A DNA stretch of 64,000 bases from Ruegeria_C sp041537925 (GCF_041537925.1 NZ_JBGOSH010000002.1:558001-622000), one strand, 5' to 3'; numbered from the stretch's first letter, positions 8,874 to 18,784 are shown. The notes: generated by a model from the letters alone, not told the origin. Program-made: numbers and translations.

Positions 8874-11105
8874 TCACGTCACCTCGATCAGCCCCGCCTC
8901 GAGCCCGAAGCGGAGGTATTCATCAAGCGCCACGCGCGTATTGGCGCGGCGCTGTGGTTGCATCAGGAATCCCATGGCCCCCATGGCTGCGCCGTCATCC
9001 GCTTCTTCGCGGATCTCGACCGGGGCGCGCGAATCCAGCAGGGCATAAGCATAGCTGTCCGGGTTCAACGACTGGAAGCTGGGCACCATGGCCGCGAGAA
9101 TCCCCGGGACGTCGGCAGGCGCGGCACCGTCGAGGGCCAGGTCGGGCTGACAGCGATAGCGGCGCGGCAAATCCGATCCGTTCGCCACAAAGGAAAAGCG
9201 CACGCAACCCGTCTGCAGACGGCGCGCCACAGTGGCTTCGGTAAAAAGCGTGTTGCTGGCGTGGATGCTCTCGATTGTTACAGGCCCCAACAGAGTGGCC
9301 CGTTCCATCAGGACCTCGCCGCCTTGCAGCAGGATGGCCGGATTACCCTCGATCACGCTCTCCGTGACGCAAAGATGCAGGATGTCACCCAACGCACCGA
9401 TCCCCCCGGTCCGTACGCGACAAAGATCCAGCAACAGAGCCTCGTTATCCGTGCCCACGCGGATCTCTTGAGCGGGCGGTTGCGTCAAATGCGCCAGGCG
9501 CAACAGGCCCAAGCCCTCACCAGGTGAGTTTGCGACGTCGATCTCACCATCGACGACCAACCCGTCAATCACCAGCCCGCCCGGCAGATCGCTGCCGGCA
9601 GGTGGCGTGCCGATCACGGTAAGGTCGCCAACCAGGGCCGGGCGCAGACCGGAAGCATCGTAAAGCCCCACATTGCGCGCGGTTTCACCCGGGCCACCCT
9701 CGGGCACGGGCAAGGCTGGCCAGTCAGCGGCGGCTATTATCAGAAGGCTGCCCTCGGCGATCTCGATGCGGTTGGGGCCGGTCAAATCCTCGATGAATGG
9801 CACATTGTCGCCCACGCAGATCAGACCCACCTGCCCCGAAGCTAACCCATTCCAGGTTGCAATCGCATCTTGCAGTCTTCCAAAGGTTTGCAGCCCATCG
9901 GCAGCTTCGCGCAGCGTCACCAGCGCCTGCCAGTCGATGGCCCGCTCACCCAAGGCCTCGACTATGGTGTCGGTGCGGTCATAGGGCCCGCCGCCTATAT
10001 CTCCCATTGCAAGCATTGCATGGGTCACGCGCAGGTCGTCCACATCCTGACCCGTCGGTAAGGCCGCGCGCCCGCGCAACGGGTCAATTCCGACGCGAAT
10101 GGGAAGGTCGGCATCTGCCCCGCCCGAAGCTGGCGCATAGCTTTCCAGTGCGGGTGGCCGCTGCCACTCGGTCGGATCACCCGGCAGATCCCCCAAATGG
10201 CAAATCATGACCTCTTCCGGTGGCACAAGCGTGAGCGGGTCGCCCGGGTTGTCAGCAATCCACACCTCGAAGGGCGGCTCGTTGGTGAAGAATTGCGGCG
10301 TGGGCATGGGATGTGCATCCGCAATCGCCTGCCGCCGTGCTTCAAGCTCGAGGAACAGCTGCAGTGGTCGCAACAGCCCGGGCGTGTGTTCCTCACTCGT
10401 GAGGCTATCGATGGTCGCCTCGCTTTCGGGCGTGTTGGCGAGCGGGATATCACGCCGCAACGGATCGAGGTGAAAGCGCCCCGAGCCGCCCCCATCCGTA
10501 CGCCTCGCCTGTACCTGCGCAAGCGGGAAGGCCTCGGCGCGCCAAACAAACAGCCCGATATTGGGCACGTTGTAGCGCCCGTCCCCATCGGCAATCCGCT
10601 GCATCTCGGAAGTACGCGGCCCCGGATCGAAAGCGCCGTCCGTCAGGCCCAGCTGCGCCGCATTCCGCAGATCCAGCGTGCCCGGATGACCGGGACGCAC
10701 ATGGTTCATATTGGCCGTAACCGAAAGATCCAGCATGTGCTCGGCCGCCGCCGTGATCCAGCCCGTAACGTCGCGCACGACCTCCTCGATCACCGGCAAC
10801 GTCCCCTTGCCCCGGCGGTATGCGAGCGTATTGGCTACGTAGGCTCTCTGTGGAAGAGACCGGCTTGCGGTGACATCATGCGTCTGGCGCACGTCGAGCA
10901 GATCTGCAATGTAGGGCACGACCCAGGGATCGCAGGTCTCGATAAACCAGTTGCGGTAGAGCGCGGCGATGTCCTCTTCCATCGCCTCGGCCTGCTCGGC
11001 GATAATGCCCACCAGATCCTCAAGCGCTCCGCCGCCTGCCTCGGCATCGCGTAACCGGTAGATTGCGGGTAGCAATTCGTAGATGCGATCCTGGTCGAGG
11101 GCCAT
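8874..11105 (-). CDS. gpI-like phage tail / baseplate wedge protein of the eCIS
   Basis: 743 aa. The N-terminus (DRIYELLPAIYRLRDAEAGG, then VGIIAEQAEAMEEDIAALY and CDPWVVPYIADLLD) matches the phage tail protein I-like family found in eCIS clusters. The family normally links the baseplate ring to peripheral fibres. The C-terminal half (about 500-720) is rich in short hydrophobic repeats such as LLLDLCRVRTGGIG and MERATLLGPVTIES, suggesting beta-solenoid structure. The start ATG overlaps the upstream stop as TGATG. This protein is much longer than a phage P2 gpI, as is usual in eCIS loci. Confidence 0.8.
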   Translation of the reverse strand: MALDQDRIYELLPAIYRLRDAEAGGGALEDLVGIIAEQAEAMEEDIAALYRNWFIETCDPWVVPYIADLLDVRQTHDVTASRSLPQRAYVANTLAYRRGKGTLPVIEEVVRDVTGWITAAAEHMLDLSVTANMNHVRPGHPGTLDLRNAAQLGLTDGAFDPGPRTSEMQRIADGDGRYNVPNIGLFVWRAEAFPLAQVQARRTDGGGSGRFHLDPLRRDIPLANTPESEATIDSLTSEEHTPGLLRPLQLFLELEARRQAIADAHPMPTPQFFTNEPPFEVWIADNPGDPLTLVPPEEVMICHLGDLPGDPTEWQRPPALESYAPASGGADADLPIRVGIDPLRGRAALPTGQDVDDLRVTHAMLAMGDIGGGPYDRTDTIVEALGERAIDWQALVTLREAADGLQTFGRLQDAIATWNGLASGQVGLICVGDNVPFIEDLTGPNRIEIAEGSLLIIAAADWPALPVPEGGPGETARNVGLYDASGLRPALVGDLTVIGTPPAGSDLPGGLVIDGLVVDGEIDVANSPGEGLGLLRLAHLTQPPAQEIRVGTDNEALLLDLCRVRTGGIGALGDILHLCVTESVIEGNPAILLQGGEVLMERATLLGPVTIESIHASNTLFTEATVARRLQTGCVRFSFVANGSDLPRRYRCQPDLALDGAAPADVPGILAAMVPSFQSLNPDSYAYALLDSRAPVEIREEADDGAAMGAMGFLMQPQRRANTRVALDEYLRFGLEAGLIEVT

Positions 11106-13615
11106 CAGAACGCTCCTTTCAGATCAAGCGACGCCGTATCAAGCAGAAGAAGCTCTGCTGACAGCACACCGTTGGGCGTTTGCCGCGCCAGGGCCGCGGG
11201 CAGCAGGTCTTTGACACCGGATTGGCCCGCGAAATCGAAAGTGCGCAGGATCACGCCCTCTACGCCCGGGCAGGCATGCAGGACCGACATGATCTCAGCC
11301 TGGCTGATACCCTGCCCGAAGCGCCGGTTCGCGAAAGAAAAGACCTCGGATACATGTGCGGTCGCCTTGGCGGCCACGTCTTCGGGCACCAGTTCGGGCG
11401 AAACGGACAGATCCGCGGCCAAAATGAAACTGCGCGCCGAATAAGACCCGATCGAAACGGGTTCGTCGGAATGCCGCGCCAGGTCAATCGCCTTACTGAG
11501 GTTGTCGTAAAGCGCCGTCATCGGCAGCACCGGGGCCCCGTCTGCCCCTGCAAGCGTGATGTGGATCAGCCGCTGTGCCCGCGTCCAGAGGGTCTGAGCC
11601 AGCGCCTTTTCGATCCCGGCAAAACCCGCGGCAAAGTCCTGGTAGTCGCTCAACGTGACGATCCGGTCCACCAACCGCGTCTGCCTTGCTGCGTTCTGGC
11701 GCGCCTCGCGCGTTTCCTCTGCATCTGCCGCCCCGGATGCAGGCACCGGGTTCAGTACGCCATTCACACCCAAAGGGCGCGAGGCCAGCTGATCGATCCG
11801 GTTCTCTGGCAGGTTCCCGTCGGTCCCGATGCCGATGCGTAGGCGGGCGGTTACGTTGGACTGACCCGAGGGCAGCCTGCTGCCAACAGTCTGCCCATCC
11901 CCGAATTCTATGCTTGCGGCACCGTCATCCGCATTCGTGACCGTATAGACGCGCGCATCGGTATCCTGTCCGTAAAGCGTGGGCACCTCGTCCCATAGCT
12001 GACCATCCACGCGCAGTTCCAGCGTGCTTTCAGAACCCGTAGGCGTGTTAGTTGAAACATAAGTCAGCGGGACCGATTGCAGATCGAAGCGTTGAAAGGG
12101 CTGTGCCGCATTGCCATCGCCCAATATTTCGCCTCGCGTCACCCCCATATTTGCCGCCGTCACATTGGCGTTAATGCGCAGAGACAGGCGGTCATAAACA
12201 TGTGCCATCCCCACCTCGAAGGTTAAGCGCGTGAAGCCGGCAGAATTCGACGAAACCTGCTTGATCGCCAACACCTCGCTGACCGCCCCCCCATCGGTCG
12301 AAAGCCCCGTGAGAGCCACGTGCCGCCCGGGCTCAAGCCCTTCGACAGCCGAGTTCAGCACGACGCTTGTGCCTGAGACCGCAAGAGTGCGCGGGCGTTC
12401 CGACACGGTCAGGTGCTCGCTCTCGCAATAGACGCTGACGTTGCGCGGCGTGAAATTCTGCGCCCCGGCCCCGTTGATCGAAAGCCGCGAAGCTTTGCCC
12501 GTTACAAGGAATTGCGTGCGCGTGCGTTCGCGCACCTTGCTCACGCGATAAAGGGCGGTCGAAGAAGAATTGCTCATCACGATCCAGCTGTTCTTCACGA
12601 GGCGCGGATAGACCTGATCAAGATAAAGCGTTGAAAGCGAGGAGGAATAAGCCCCGTTCGCCCAATTGTCTTTAGCGTTAGCATATGGTCCGGGCAGGAA
12701 GGTTGTTCCGTCGACCGGGCTGATCTCGCCTACGCGCAAGGGCAGGGGCAGATCTTCCCAGCGGATCGCATTGTGCCCGAACGCCGCCGTACGCTGACGC
12801 AAGGCATGAATTTCGGCGTTGTCTGAAGACATCAGGAAGCGGATCGAACGGTCGAGCGTGACTTTTGTGTAAGCCGGACGCGGGTCGTCGGGGCCATCGG
12901 GGTCAAAGGTTTCGACCATTTGCACGCGGCGCAGATCGTAGGTTGCATTGCCGGGATCCGTATCGGCGTCTTCGGCCACGAACAAAAGCGCATGGCCGGG
13001 TTCAAGCCGGGTGTTTGTCCCCGCAAGGTAGATTGTCTTGATGAAGCGACGCACGGGCGCCGTTTCCATCAGGCGCGGGCGCAGAGCGTTCCACTCAGGG
13101 CGCCCGATGATCTGGGTCTTGGTCTCGAAAATCTGCGCCGTCTCATCCGGCGCTGGTGTGCTTTGCGCCTGCGTACCCGCCGGGATCGGCACTTCGATGG
13201 GGGTTGAGGGCGTCGCCTCGCATGTGAAGGCCAGATAGGTCTCGGATCCCACACCCGGGCGCAGTTTGTAGCCAACGCCCGCTGCCATGTGCCCCACCGA
13301 CCTGCGCTCCTCAGCTGTGCGCATGTAGCCCTCGTTGGCGATCTGCTCCTGATAAAAACTCAACACGTCCAGCACGCTGGCCCAGCCATCAAGCAACGCC
13401 ACCGTCGGGTCGTCATCCTCGCGTGACGAAAGGCGCCGCAAGCTGCCGCGGCGTGCCAGGGCTGCCAGCATGTCAGCCTTGAAAGCGGCTTGGGTGCCGA
13501 TCCGAGCCTCGATTCGAACCTTGCCCGACGTGTTGCCGCGCGGGCGCGGAACGAGTGGCGCTATGTCTTTGCAGCAGTCGCAGGTGGTATTTGTGGCATG
13601 GTGCACGTCGCTCAT
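11105..13615 (-). CDS. Putative eCIS baseplate assembly protein (second large wedge protein, gpJ/gp6-related)
   Basis: 836 aa. It starts with a Cys-rich peptide (CDCCKD), then shows the conserved eCIS baseplate pattern: DDPTVALLDGWASVLDVLSFYQEQIANE, then RSVGHMAAGVGYKLRPGVGSETYLAF. Later segments RIDQLASRPLGVNGV, QNAARQTRLVDRIVTLSDYQDFA and FAGIEKALAQTLW are typical of gpJ-like baseplate proteins. With the 807-aa protein encoded upstream it should form the baseplate wedges around the spike hub (Afp11/Afp12 equivalents). ATGA coupling to the upstream gene. Confidence 0.85.
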   Translation of the reverse strand: MSDVHHATNTTCDCCKDIAPLVPRPRGNTSGKVRIEARIGTQAAFKADMLAALARRGSLRRLSSREDDDPTVALLDGWASVLDVLSFYQEQIANEGYMRTAEERRSVGHMAAGVGYKLRPGVGSETYLAFTCEATPSTPIEVPIPAGTQAQSTPAPDETAQIFETKTQIIGRPEWNALRPRLMETAPVRRFIKTIYLAGTNTRLEPGHALLFVAEDADTDPGNATYDLRRVQMVETFDPDGPDDPRPAYTKVTLDRSIRFLMSSDNAEIHALRQRTAAFGHNAIRWEDLPLPLRVGEISPVDGTTFLPGPYANAKDNWANGAYSSSLSTLYLDQVYPRLVKNSWIVMSNSSSTALYRVSKVRERTRTQFLVTGKASRLSINGAGAQNFTPRNVSVYCESEHLTVSERPRTLAVSGTSVVLNSAVEGLEPGRHVALTGLSTDGGAVSEVLAIKQVSSNSAGFTRLTFEVGMAHVYDRLSLRINANVTAANMGVTRGEILGDGNAAQPFQRFDLQSVPLTYVSTNTPTGSESTLELRVDGQLWDEVPTLYGQDTDARVYTVTNADDGAASIEFGDGQTVGSRLPSGQSNVTARLRIGIGTDGNLPENRIDQLASRPLGVNGVLNPVPASGAADAEETREARQNAARQTRLVDRIVTLSDYQDFAAGFAGIEKALAQTLWTRAQRLIHITLAGADGAPVLPMTALYDNLSKAIDLARHSDEPVSIGSYSARSFILAADLSVSPELVPEDVAAKATAHVSEVFSFANRRFGQGISQAEIMSVLHACPGVEGVILRTFDFAGQSGVKDLLPAALARQTPNGVLSAELLLLDTASLDLKGAF

Positions 13616-16035
13616 AATCCGCCCTCCACGTCGCAGGCAAAGACCCCGTTTTCCGGCAGGCTCGGGTTATTCTCCAGCCGAAACACCTCGGCCGCGCCGG
13701 GCGTGATGCTGCCTTGGGTCATCAAGTTGGCCCCCGGCTGGCCCCAGCGGCGCAGGTGCGATATTTCAGCCGACTGGACTCCGTCGACCTCCATCGCTGC
13801 GGCTAGAATTTCGCTGGGAAACAGGACCTGCCCGAAGGTGAGGTTATCGGGGTGGAAAAAGCCCTTCTGCCCATTTGCCTGACGCCCCGCTGTGAACCGG
13901 TCGATCAGGGCTGCGCGCACATCGCTTGCAAAGCGCCCGGGTTCGGCGCAAGCACGCACGGCGAGATCGAGGTTCAGAAAGATTGGGTCGCGCAATTGCA
14001 GATCCACGCCTGCCATGCGCCGTGCGTCGAGCAGGTCTAGCAATCCGGTGCGAAAAGCCGCATCCTCGCTGATCAACCGTCCATCGCGCCCGTCGATGGT
14101 AATCACGACCGTGTACCATGACCCGAACCACATATGCTCGGCCACTGCGCGCTGCACATCGGGGTCCTCTTCCGCGACACGTGCGTAATCCTCGGCAATC
14201 ACGGCGCGACGCTGCGTCCGGTAGGCCTGCGGGGCGAATGTGCGTGCAATCGACAGGCTCTCGGGCCGCGCGCCGCCCTGGCCCGGCACCGGGTTGCGCA
14301 CCGTCTCGATCCCGTCCAAATCGGTCACGATGTGCGCCAGCGTATCACGACCGATATTGCCTCCGGATCCTCCGCCGGTTCGAAGGGTTGCGACAAGCAT
14401 CGTGCCGATTGCGGGTTCCTTGCCAAAACGGTGATTGCCAAAGCGCAGGTAGACTTGCCCATTGCGCTCGGGCTCGCCTACGAAATGCGCATCGAACCGG
14501 CGTGATCGCAGCAAGTCCGCGCGCGCATGCCAATCTTCAACCCCATCGCTGAGCGTCACGGCTGGCAGTGCCGCAGCGGCTGTGCGCTGAAAGAGCTGCG
14601 CGGCGGGTTGATCGAGTGCAGCGCTCGCATCGTAACCCTCGCGGAAGACGACAGGCACTTTCGGCAGGCGCGGTTCATAGAGGCGGGCGTCGAGGCGGGT
14701 CGGAGGATCAAGCGTCTGGCCGGCAAGGGTCAGCCCGTCATCCACAGCCACTATATTGCCGCGAACCAGGCTGGTTGGGAGGATCTGCGGCGTTCCGTTC
14801 TGGTCGAGCACTTCGGCCGAGACACACAAGGAAAATGGGAGCGCATCGGCGGCGTCCCAGTGTACTTCCGTAACGTCGATCCCTTCTAGGTCATCCCGCA
14901 TTGCGATCAGGTCGGTCAGGCGCACCACATGGCGACGCTCCGGGTCGGCATCCTGCGGCAGGCCCGTCTCGGGGCTGGCGATTTCCTCAAGCAGCAACAA
15001 ATCGCCCGGTGCCAATCCATGAGCAGGAGTGTCAGCGATCCAGAGACAAGTGGCCCCTCGCGGCAAACAGCAAATGTCATCGGACCATGTATGGATCGCA
15101 ATTGCATTGCGCGGCTCGGCCATAGTCAGTTCGGCCATCGTCTCAAATACCACTGGCCCTTGCCCAAGCGCCGTGTCCAGCTCCGCAGGCGCAATCGTGG
15201 TCTGCGTCGTCTCTGTTTTTGTCAGCAGACGTGTCCCCGCCGGCAACACCGCACCATCCGCCGCACTGAATGCCGTCACGGCCACATGCGCATAGCTCCT
15301 TGCATTCAGACCCTGCCCGAGGCGATAATCCAGCAGCCGCGCATGGCGCGAGACCGATCGTCGCAAACGCGATGTCATGAGGTAAGTCTCGGGGGTCACC
15401 GCATCCTGGTACTGGCTCAGTTGGTCGCCCAGAAAAGCGAGGATCTCAATCAGTGCGATCTGCATGTCCGCGGCCGAGCGGTCCTGCCAATCGGGGACCT
15501 GCAAGGCCATGCGATCTAGGATCAGCCGCCGGAAACTCTCGTAATCCTTGGCGAGGTAATTCAGCACCGGTTCTTTCAGTTCGGCCTCTTCGCAAGCCGC
15601 CTCTAGCGCACAATCGAAATCGCTTGGGCATTCCACCTTGAAGGAAAAGGCAATCTCAGCCAGCCATGGATCGAATCCTGCCGGGGGCGGCCCGTCCGGC
15701 AGTGTCGCGTCGGCCACAAGCCGTAAACGGTAGGGTGAGAAATCACCCGCATTGTTCACGGTAATGAGCGCCTCATTGCCCGCCACGGCCATACTCTCGA
15801 CCCGGATGCCCCGGATGCGCTCACCGCCCAACACGACAATATTTGTCTCGTCAATCGGCGTACCAGCAGCTGGCACTTCGCCCGGTTCACCTGGCAGCGG
15901 ATGCGCGAATACTACGCGCAGCTGGGTCTGTGCCGGGTCGGCAATCTCGAGGAAATCGAGCCCGTTGATCGCCCCCTGTTCCCGCAAGATCTGCAGCCGC
16001 TGGGGCCGTGCACAGGTATAGCGTTCGCTGCTCAT
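13612..16035 (-). CDS. Putative eCIS baseplate assembly protein (Afp11/gp6-like)
   Basis: 807 aa. The central part contains VLNYLAKDYESFRRLILDRM and DLQIALIEILAFLGDQLSQYQD-like text (here MQIALIEILAFLGDQLSQYQ), the hallmark of eCIS and T4 gp6-like baseplate proteins. The C-terminal part has AQAYRTQRRAVIAEDYARVA-type wedge text (PQAYRTQRRAVIAEDYARVA). It forms the ring that opens on contact and triggers sheath contraction. Starts MSSERYTCARPQRLQILREQ; the ATG overlaps the stop of the gp25-like gene (ATGA). Confidence 0.88.
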   Translation of the reverse strand: MSSERYTCARPQRLQILREQGAINGLDFLEIADPAQTQLRVVFAHPLPGEPGEVPAAGTPIDETNIVVLGGERIRGIRVESMAVAGNEALITVNNAGDFSPYRLRLVADATLPDGPPPAGFDPWLAEIAFSFKVECPSDFDCALEAACEEAELKEPVLNYLAKDYESFRRLILDRMALQVPDWQDRSAADMQIALIEILAFLGDQLSQYQDAVTPETYLMTSRLRRSVSRHARLLDYRLGQGLNARSYAHVAVTAFSAADGAVLPAGTRLLTKTETTQTTIAPAELDTALGQGPVVFETMAELTMAEPRNAIAIHTWSDDICCLPRGATCLWIADTPAHGLAPGDLLLLEEIASPETGLPQDADPERRHVVRLTDLIAMRDDLEGIDVTEVHWDAADALPFSLCVSAEVLDQNGTPQILPTSLVRGNIVAVDDGLTLAGQTLDPPTRLDARLYEPRLPKVPVVFREGYDASAALDQPAAQLFQRTAAAALPAVTLSDGVEDWHARADLLRSRRFDAHFVGEPERNGQVYLRFGNHRFGKEPAIGTMLVATLRTGGGSGGNIGRDTLAHIVTDLDGIETVRNPVPGQGGARPESLSIARTFAPQAYRTQRRAVIAEDYARVAEEDPDVQRAVAEHMWFGSWYTVVITIDGRDGRLISEDAAFRTGLLDLLDARRMAGVDLQLRDPIFLNLDLAVRACAEPGRFASDVRAALIDRFTAGRQANGQKGFFHPDNLTFGQVLFPSEILAAAMEVDGVQSAEISHLRRWGQPGANLMTQGSITPGAAEVFRLENNPSLPENGVFACDVEGGL

Positions 16036-16391
16036 AGCACCCGCTCCAGACGTGTTTCTCGCCGCTCGCCCGTACGCCGCAAACGGTAGATGATGTCGAT
16101 GATCAGTTTCTCTTCGTCCGCGCGTGCCCGGATCGTTTCAACTTGTGCCAGGTCCGAGACCCATTGATCGAGCGCGGCTTTCACGCTGGCCTCGATCGTC
16201 GCTGCCAGCGCATCGGAGTTGGGCGCAAAGACCGCCTGCAGGATTCCCGAACCGAAGTTCGGGCGGTTCACGCGCTCGCCCGGATTGGTAAAGAGCACCT
16301 GCTCGATAAGATCGCGCACATACTCCGCATCCTCCGTGCGCCGCGTTCGCCCGCGCGTATCAATGCCAAAAGGGTAGTCAATATGTGTCAT
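16032..16391 (-). CDS. gp25-like baseplate protein (Afp9/Pvc9-like)
   Basis: 119 aa beginning MTHIDYPFGIDTRGRTRRT, with EYVRDLIEQVLFTNPGERVN and PNFGSGI. This is the gp25/lysozyme-like fold without catalytic residues that is universal in contractile injection systems. It nucleates sheath assembly on the baseplate. The ATG at 16391 overlaps the stop of the PAAR-like gene by 4 nt, which supports this start over longer in-frame versions. Confidence 0.92.
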   Translation of the reverse strand: MTHIDYPFGIDTRGRTRRTEDAEYVRDLIEQVLFTNPGERVNRPNFGSGILQAVFAPNSDALAATIEASVKAALDQWVSDLAQVETIRARADEEKLIIDIIYRLRRTGERRETRLERVL

Positions 16392-16732
16392 ATCCCCGTC
16401 ACCCTTGGTTGCACGGTCGAGACGATTGCAGGCCCCTGCGGGATTTGTTCGACGCTTTGACCGATCCCGGCAGAGGTACCGAGCAATGCGGGTACGCCGT
16501 TGATCAAGACGCGCGTGGCCGGTGCGGTCCATTGCACCTTGATGCAGGGCTGGGGTTTCGTGCCCGTCCCGATTGGGACCTGGAAAGGGCAGCCAACAAC
16601 CGTCCAGAGATCGGACACTATGGACGCGGGCATGCCCGAAAGTGTCACGCGCGGGAATCCCGGCGCGCCCGTTGCTGGGGCGGCATGGGGGCAGGATACG
16701 CCTGCGCCGATAGTCAAGAGCGGTCCGGGCAT
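16388..16732 (-). CDS. PAAR-like spike tip protein
   Basis: 114 aa with start MPGPLLTIGAGVSCPHAAPA and a repeated Pro/Gly-rich turn pattern (FPRVTLSGMPA, TRVLINGVPALLGTSAGI). In eCIS, such a small protein next to the spike gene caps the spike with a sharpened tip and can bind metal or cargo. AAGGAG lies just upstream of the ATG. The conserved histidine and cysteine residues (CPHAAP, VGCPF, QPCIKV) could be metal ligands; that is an inference. Confidence 0.8.
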   Translation of the reverse strand: MPGPLLTIGAGVSCPHAAPATGAPGFPRVTLSGMPASIVSDLWTVVGCPFQVPIGTGTKPQPCIKVQWTAPATRVLINGVPALLGTSAGIGQSVEQIPQGPAIVSTVQPRVTGI

Positions 16733-16751
16733 GTTGGTCTCCTTTTTCGCA

Positions 16752-17264
16752 TCAGGTCACGACAAGCGCGCCGTTGTTGATCGTTACGGAAGGCCCGGCC
16801 ATGACCATTATGGCCCCCTTCCCGTTGGAAAGCGTGATCCCCACGTCGTTGATCGAAATGAGCGCACCTGTCGGACTTTTGAGCAGAATGCCGCCAGTCG
16901 GTCCCGGCACGTCGCTCATCATCAGCGTGTTTTGCAATTGCGTCTGGATGACCACGTTGTTGACGGGTGGCACCGCCGAATTGAAAAGCACCGGCACCTC
17001 TGCCGGGGTGCCATAAAAGCCCCCGGTCCAGATTGGCTTTTCCGGATCGCCCGCCTCGAACTCCACCCACACGGCTGAGCGCAAGGGCGGCACGACGACA
17101 AAGCCCGCCTGCGGGCCGGCAAAGGGCAGACATGGCTCGGCCCAGCCCGAGGGTGTCGGCCCGAGGACGCTGGGCACCTCGACCATGATCCGGCCCTTCA
17201 GAAGCGGATCCAGATTCTGGAATACGGTACCCCTGTATTTGCCGTAATATCGCTTCTTCTCCAT
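16752..17264 (-). CDS. Spike base protein, gp5/VgrG OB-fold (phage baseplate assembly protein V-like)
   Basis: 170 aa. KYRGTVFQNLDPLLKGRIMVEVPSV-type text (RGTVFQNLDPLLKGRIMVEV) is the gpV/gp5 OB-fold opening, followed by VVVPPLRSAVWVEFEAGDP and PIWTGGFYG. The C-terminal part (ILLKSPTGALISINDVGI) is the short beta-prism that forms the spike needle. It sits on the hub encoded by the preceding gene. In Afp8/Pvc8 and VgrG, hub and spike are one chain; here they are two genes 12 nt apart. Confidence 0.88.
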   Translation of the reverse strand: MEKKRYYGKYRGTVFQNLDPLLKGRIMVEVPSVLGPTPSGWAEPCLPFAGPQAGFVVVPPLRSAVWVEFEAGDPEKPIWTGGFYGTPAEVPVLFNSAVPPVNNVVIQTQLQNTLMMSDVPGPTGGILLKSPTGALISINDVGITLSNGKGAIMVMAGPSVTINNGALVVT

Positions 17265-17276
17265 CTCGCTCCCTTT

Positions 17277-18428
17277 TCACCAGGCGACGCGCGCATTTCG
17301 CGTCAGTTGAAAACTCTGTTTGAACGAACCGGGCTTCAGCGTGCTTGAGACGCTCGAAACGTAGTAATCGCCCGAATGGTGATGCCCTGCCCCCGTCACC
17401 CGCACGAGCCTGCGCGCCCGCAAAACCTCGCCATAACGCGTCACGTCGAGCGCGCCGGAGGCTGAAATGATCTCGTTGTTGCGCGCCGCCGCCGCGAGGC
17501 CCGCCGAAGCCGTGCGCGCGAAATTGAAGCGCGCCGTGTCAGCGTCTTCCTCTTCCTCGCCCACGATCGGATCGGGCTCTTTGCGGTTAAGCAGCCTGTA
17601 GCCAAGCGGAATGGCCGGGCGCCGCCCCAGCGGCGGATTGATCGGGTCAATCCCAGGGATCGGGATCGGAATCGTCACATGGGTTGCCTCATTGCGGTAA
17701 AGCAGGATGTAGAGATCCTTTTTCATCCCGTCGTAACTCACGGAAAAGCTATCGATATTGCTTTCACCGTCATGGTTGATCCGCATCGGTGACTGCGTCG
17801 CACCCACTTTTATCTCAGGCCCCCAGTAGGCGATGTTCTGACCCGGGAACGGCCCGGCCTGGACGTAGAAGACATAGCCCACCTCTCGCGCCAGCCGGGT
17901 CATGTAGGCGTAGTCGGTCTCGTTCTGCATCTTCAGCTCTTCGAGCGGGTTTGGCACGTCGAGAAAGACAGAGGGCACTGGCGCGGGAACAACCCCGTAC
18001 ATTGCGTATTTCGCAAGGATCAAGGCCACGCGGGCAAAGGCCGGGGCAGGCGGCATCGGGATAGCCGAAAGGTCCACAAGATCCATCATCTGGCTCACAT
18101 CCGTCCCAGTGAGCGACAGGGAGGCCTGACCGGCATTGTTCGATGGCGCGAAATCCTGCCGCGTAATAACCCCGTCGGCCAGCACTTGCTCGCGCCCGCT
18201 TATTGTGACTGAAACAATGACGCGCCCCGGGGGCTCGAAGAGAACGCCACGCGTGACCTCGCGGCCCATCTCGCTGTCCTCGGAATAGGTGAAGCGCATC
18301 TGAAACCCGCTGCGCCCGGTGCTGGCCTCGGTTGTCTGCACCTCGATAAGGCTGTCAATGACGAAGCCGGGCACTCGAGTGGCCACGACTGGCCCCATCC
18401 GCAGGGTGATATGCGCCCCGCCTGTCAC
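17277..18428 (-). CDS. Hub protein, gp27/phage late control gene D-like
   Basis: 383 aa starting at a GTG that overlaps the previous stop (GTGA). The body shows gpD/gp27 features: a late-control-type N-terminus, LSLTGTDVSQMMDLVDLSAI, EELKMQNETDYAYMTRLARE and GYVFYVQAG. It forms the trimeric hub that joins tube and spike. C-terminal text RRLVRVTGAGHHHSGDYYVS is typical of gpD-family ends. Confidence 0.85.
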   Translation of the reverse strand: MTGGAHITLRMGPVVATRVPGFVIDSLIEVQTTEASTGRSGFQMRFTYSEDSEMGREVTRGVLFEPPGRVIVSVTISGREQVLADGVITRQDFAPSNNAGQASLSLTGTDVSQMMDLVDLSAIPMPPAPAFARVALILAKYAMYGVVPAPVPSVFLDVPNPLEELKMQNETDYAYMTRLAREVGYVFYVQAGPFPGQNIAYWGPEIKVGATQSPMRINHDGESNIDSFSVSYDGMKKDLYILLYRNEATHVTIPIPIPGIDPINPPLGRRPAIPLGYRLLNRKEPDPIVGEEEEDADTARFNFARTASAGLAAAARNNEIISASGALDVTRYGEVLRARRLVRVTGAGHHHSGDYYVSSVSSTLKPGSFKQSFQLTRNARVAW

Positions 18429-18784
18429 GCGCCCGGATCCTCGATTGCAATGATGACCCGCGCACCCGGCTCTGCCAGAACCTCGCCAGGATCAAGCACG
18501 AGGTTCGCGTCGCAAATCATCCAGAAGAGCAAGGGGTCACCCAGATGCGTTGCCGCAACCCGGTCCAGTCGATCGCTGTCACGCACCACATGTTCAGTGA
18601 TCACGCGCATCGTCTCGGGGTCCTTCGGGAAGCGCCGCGGTAAATAGGCCACGGTGCGCCCGTCCGGCATCTCACGCGTTTTGACGGGCATGTTGTGATA
18701 TCGGCTGGTGGGTGAAAGCAGCGTTGCTGTCCCCGGCCCTTCGGGCCGCACGATACCCAGAAGCGTTAGCGGGTCGGTGCTCAT
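18425..18784 (-). CDS. LysM-like tail protein X domain
   Basis: 119 aa. The C-terminal half (EHVVRDSDRLDRVAATHLGD then LFWMICDANLVLDPGEVLAEPGARV) is a LysM/tail protein X motif, the domain found at the C-terminus of Afp7/Pvc7. The N-terminal half (SPTSRYHNMPVKTREMPDGR) looks like a small beta structure. It probably bridges hub and tube. In many eCIS it is fused to the tube-initiator domain; here the two are separate genes with ATGA coupling. Confidence 0.75.
   Translation of the reverse strand: MSTDPLTLLGIVRPEGPGTATLLSPTSRYHNMPVKTREMPDGRTVAYLPRRFPKDPETMRVITEHVVRDSDRLDRVAATHLGDPLLFWMICDANLVLDPGEVLAEPGARVIIAIEDPGA

Noticed and set aside
10197..11054. 285-codon plus-strand frame inside the gpI-like gene
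   Set aside because: Antisense to a well supported gene; composition matches a shadow frame.
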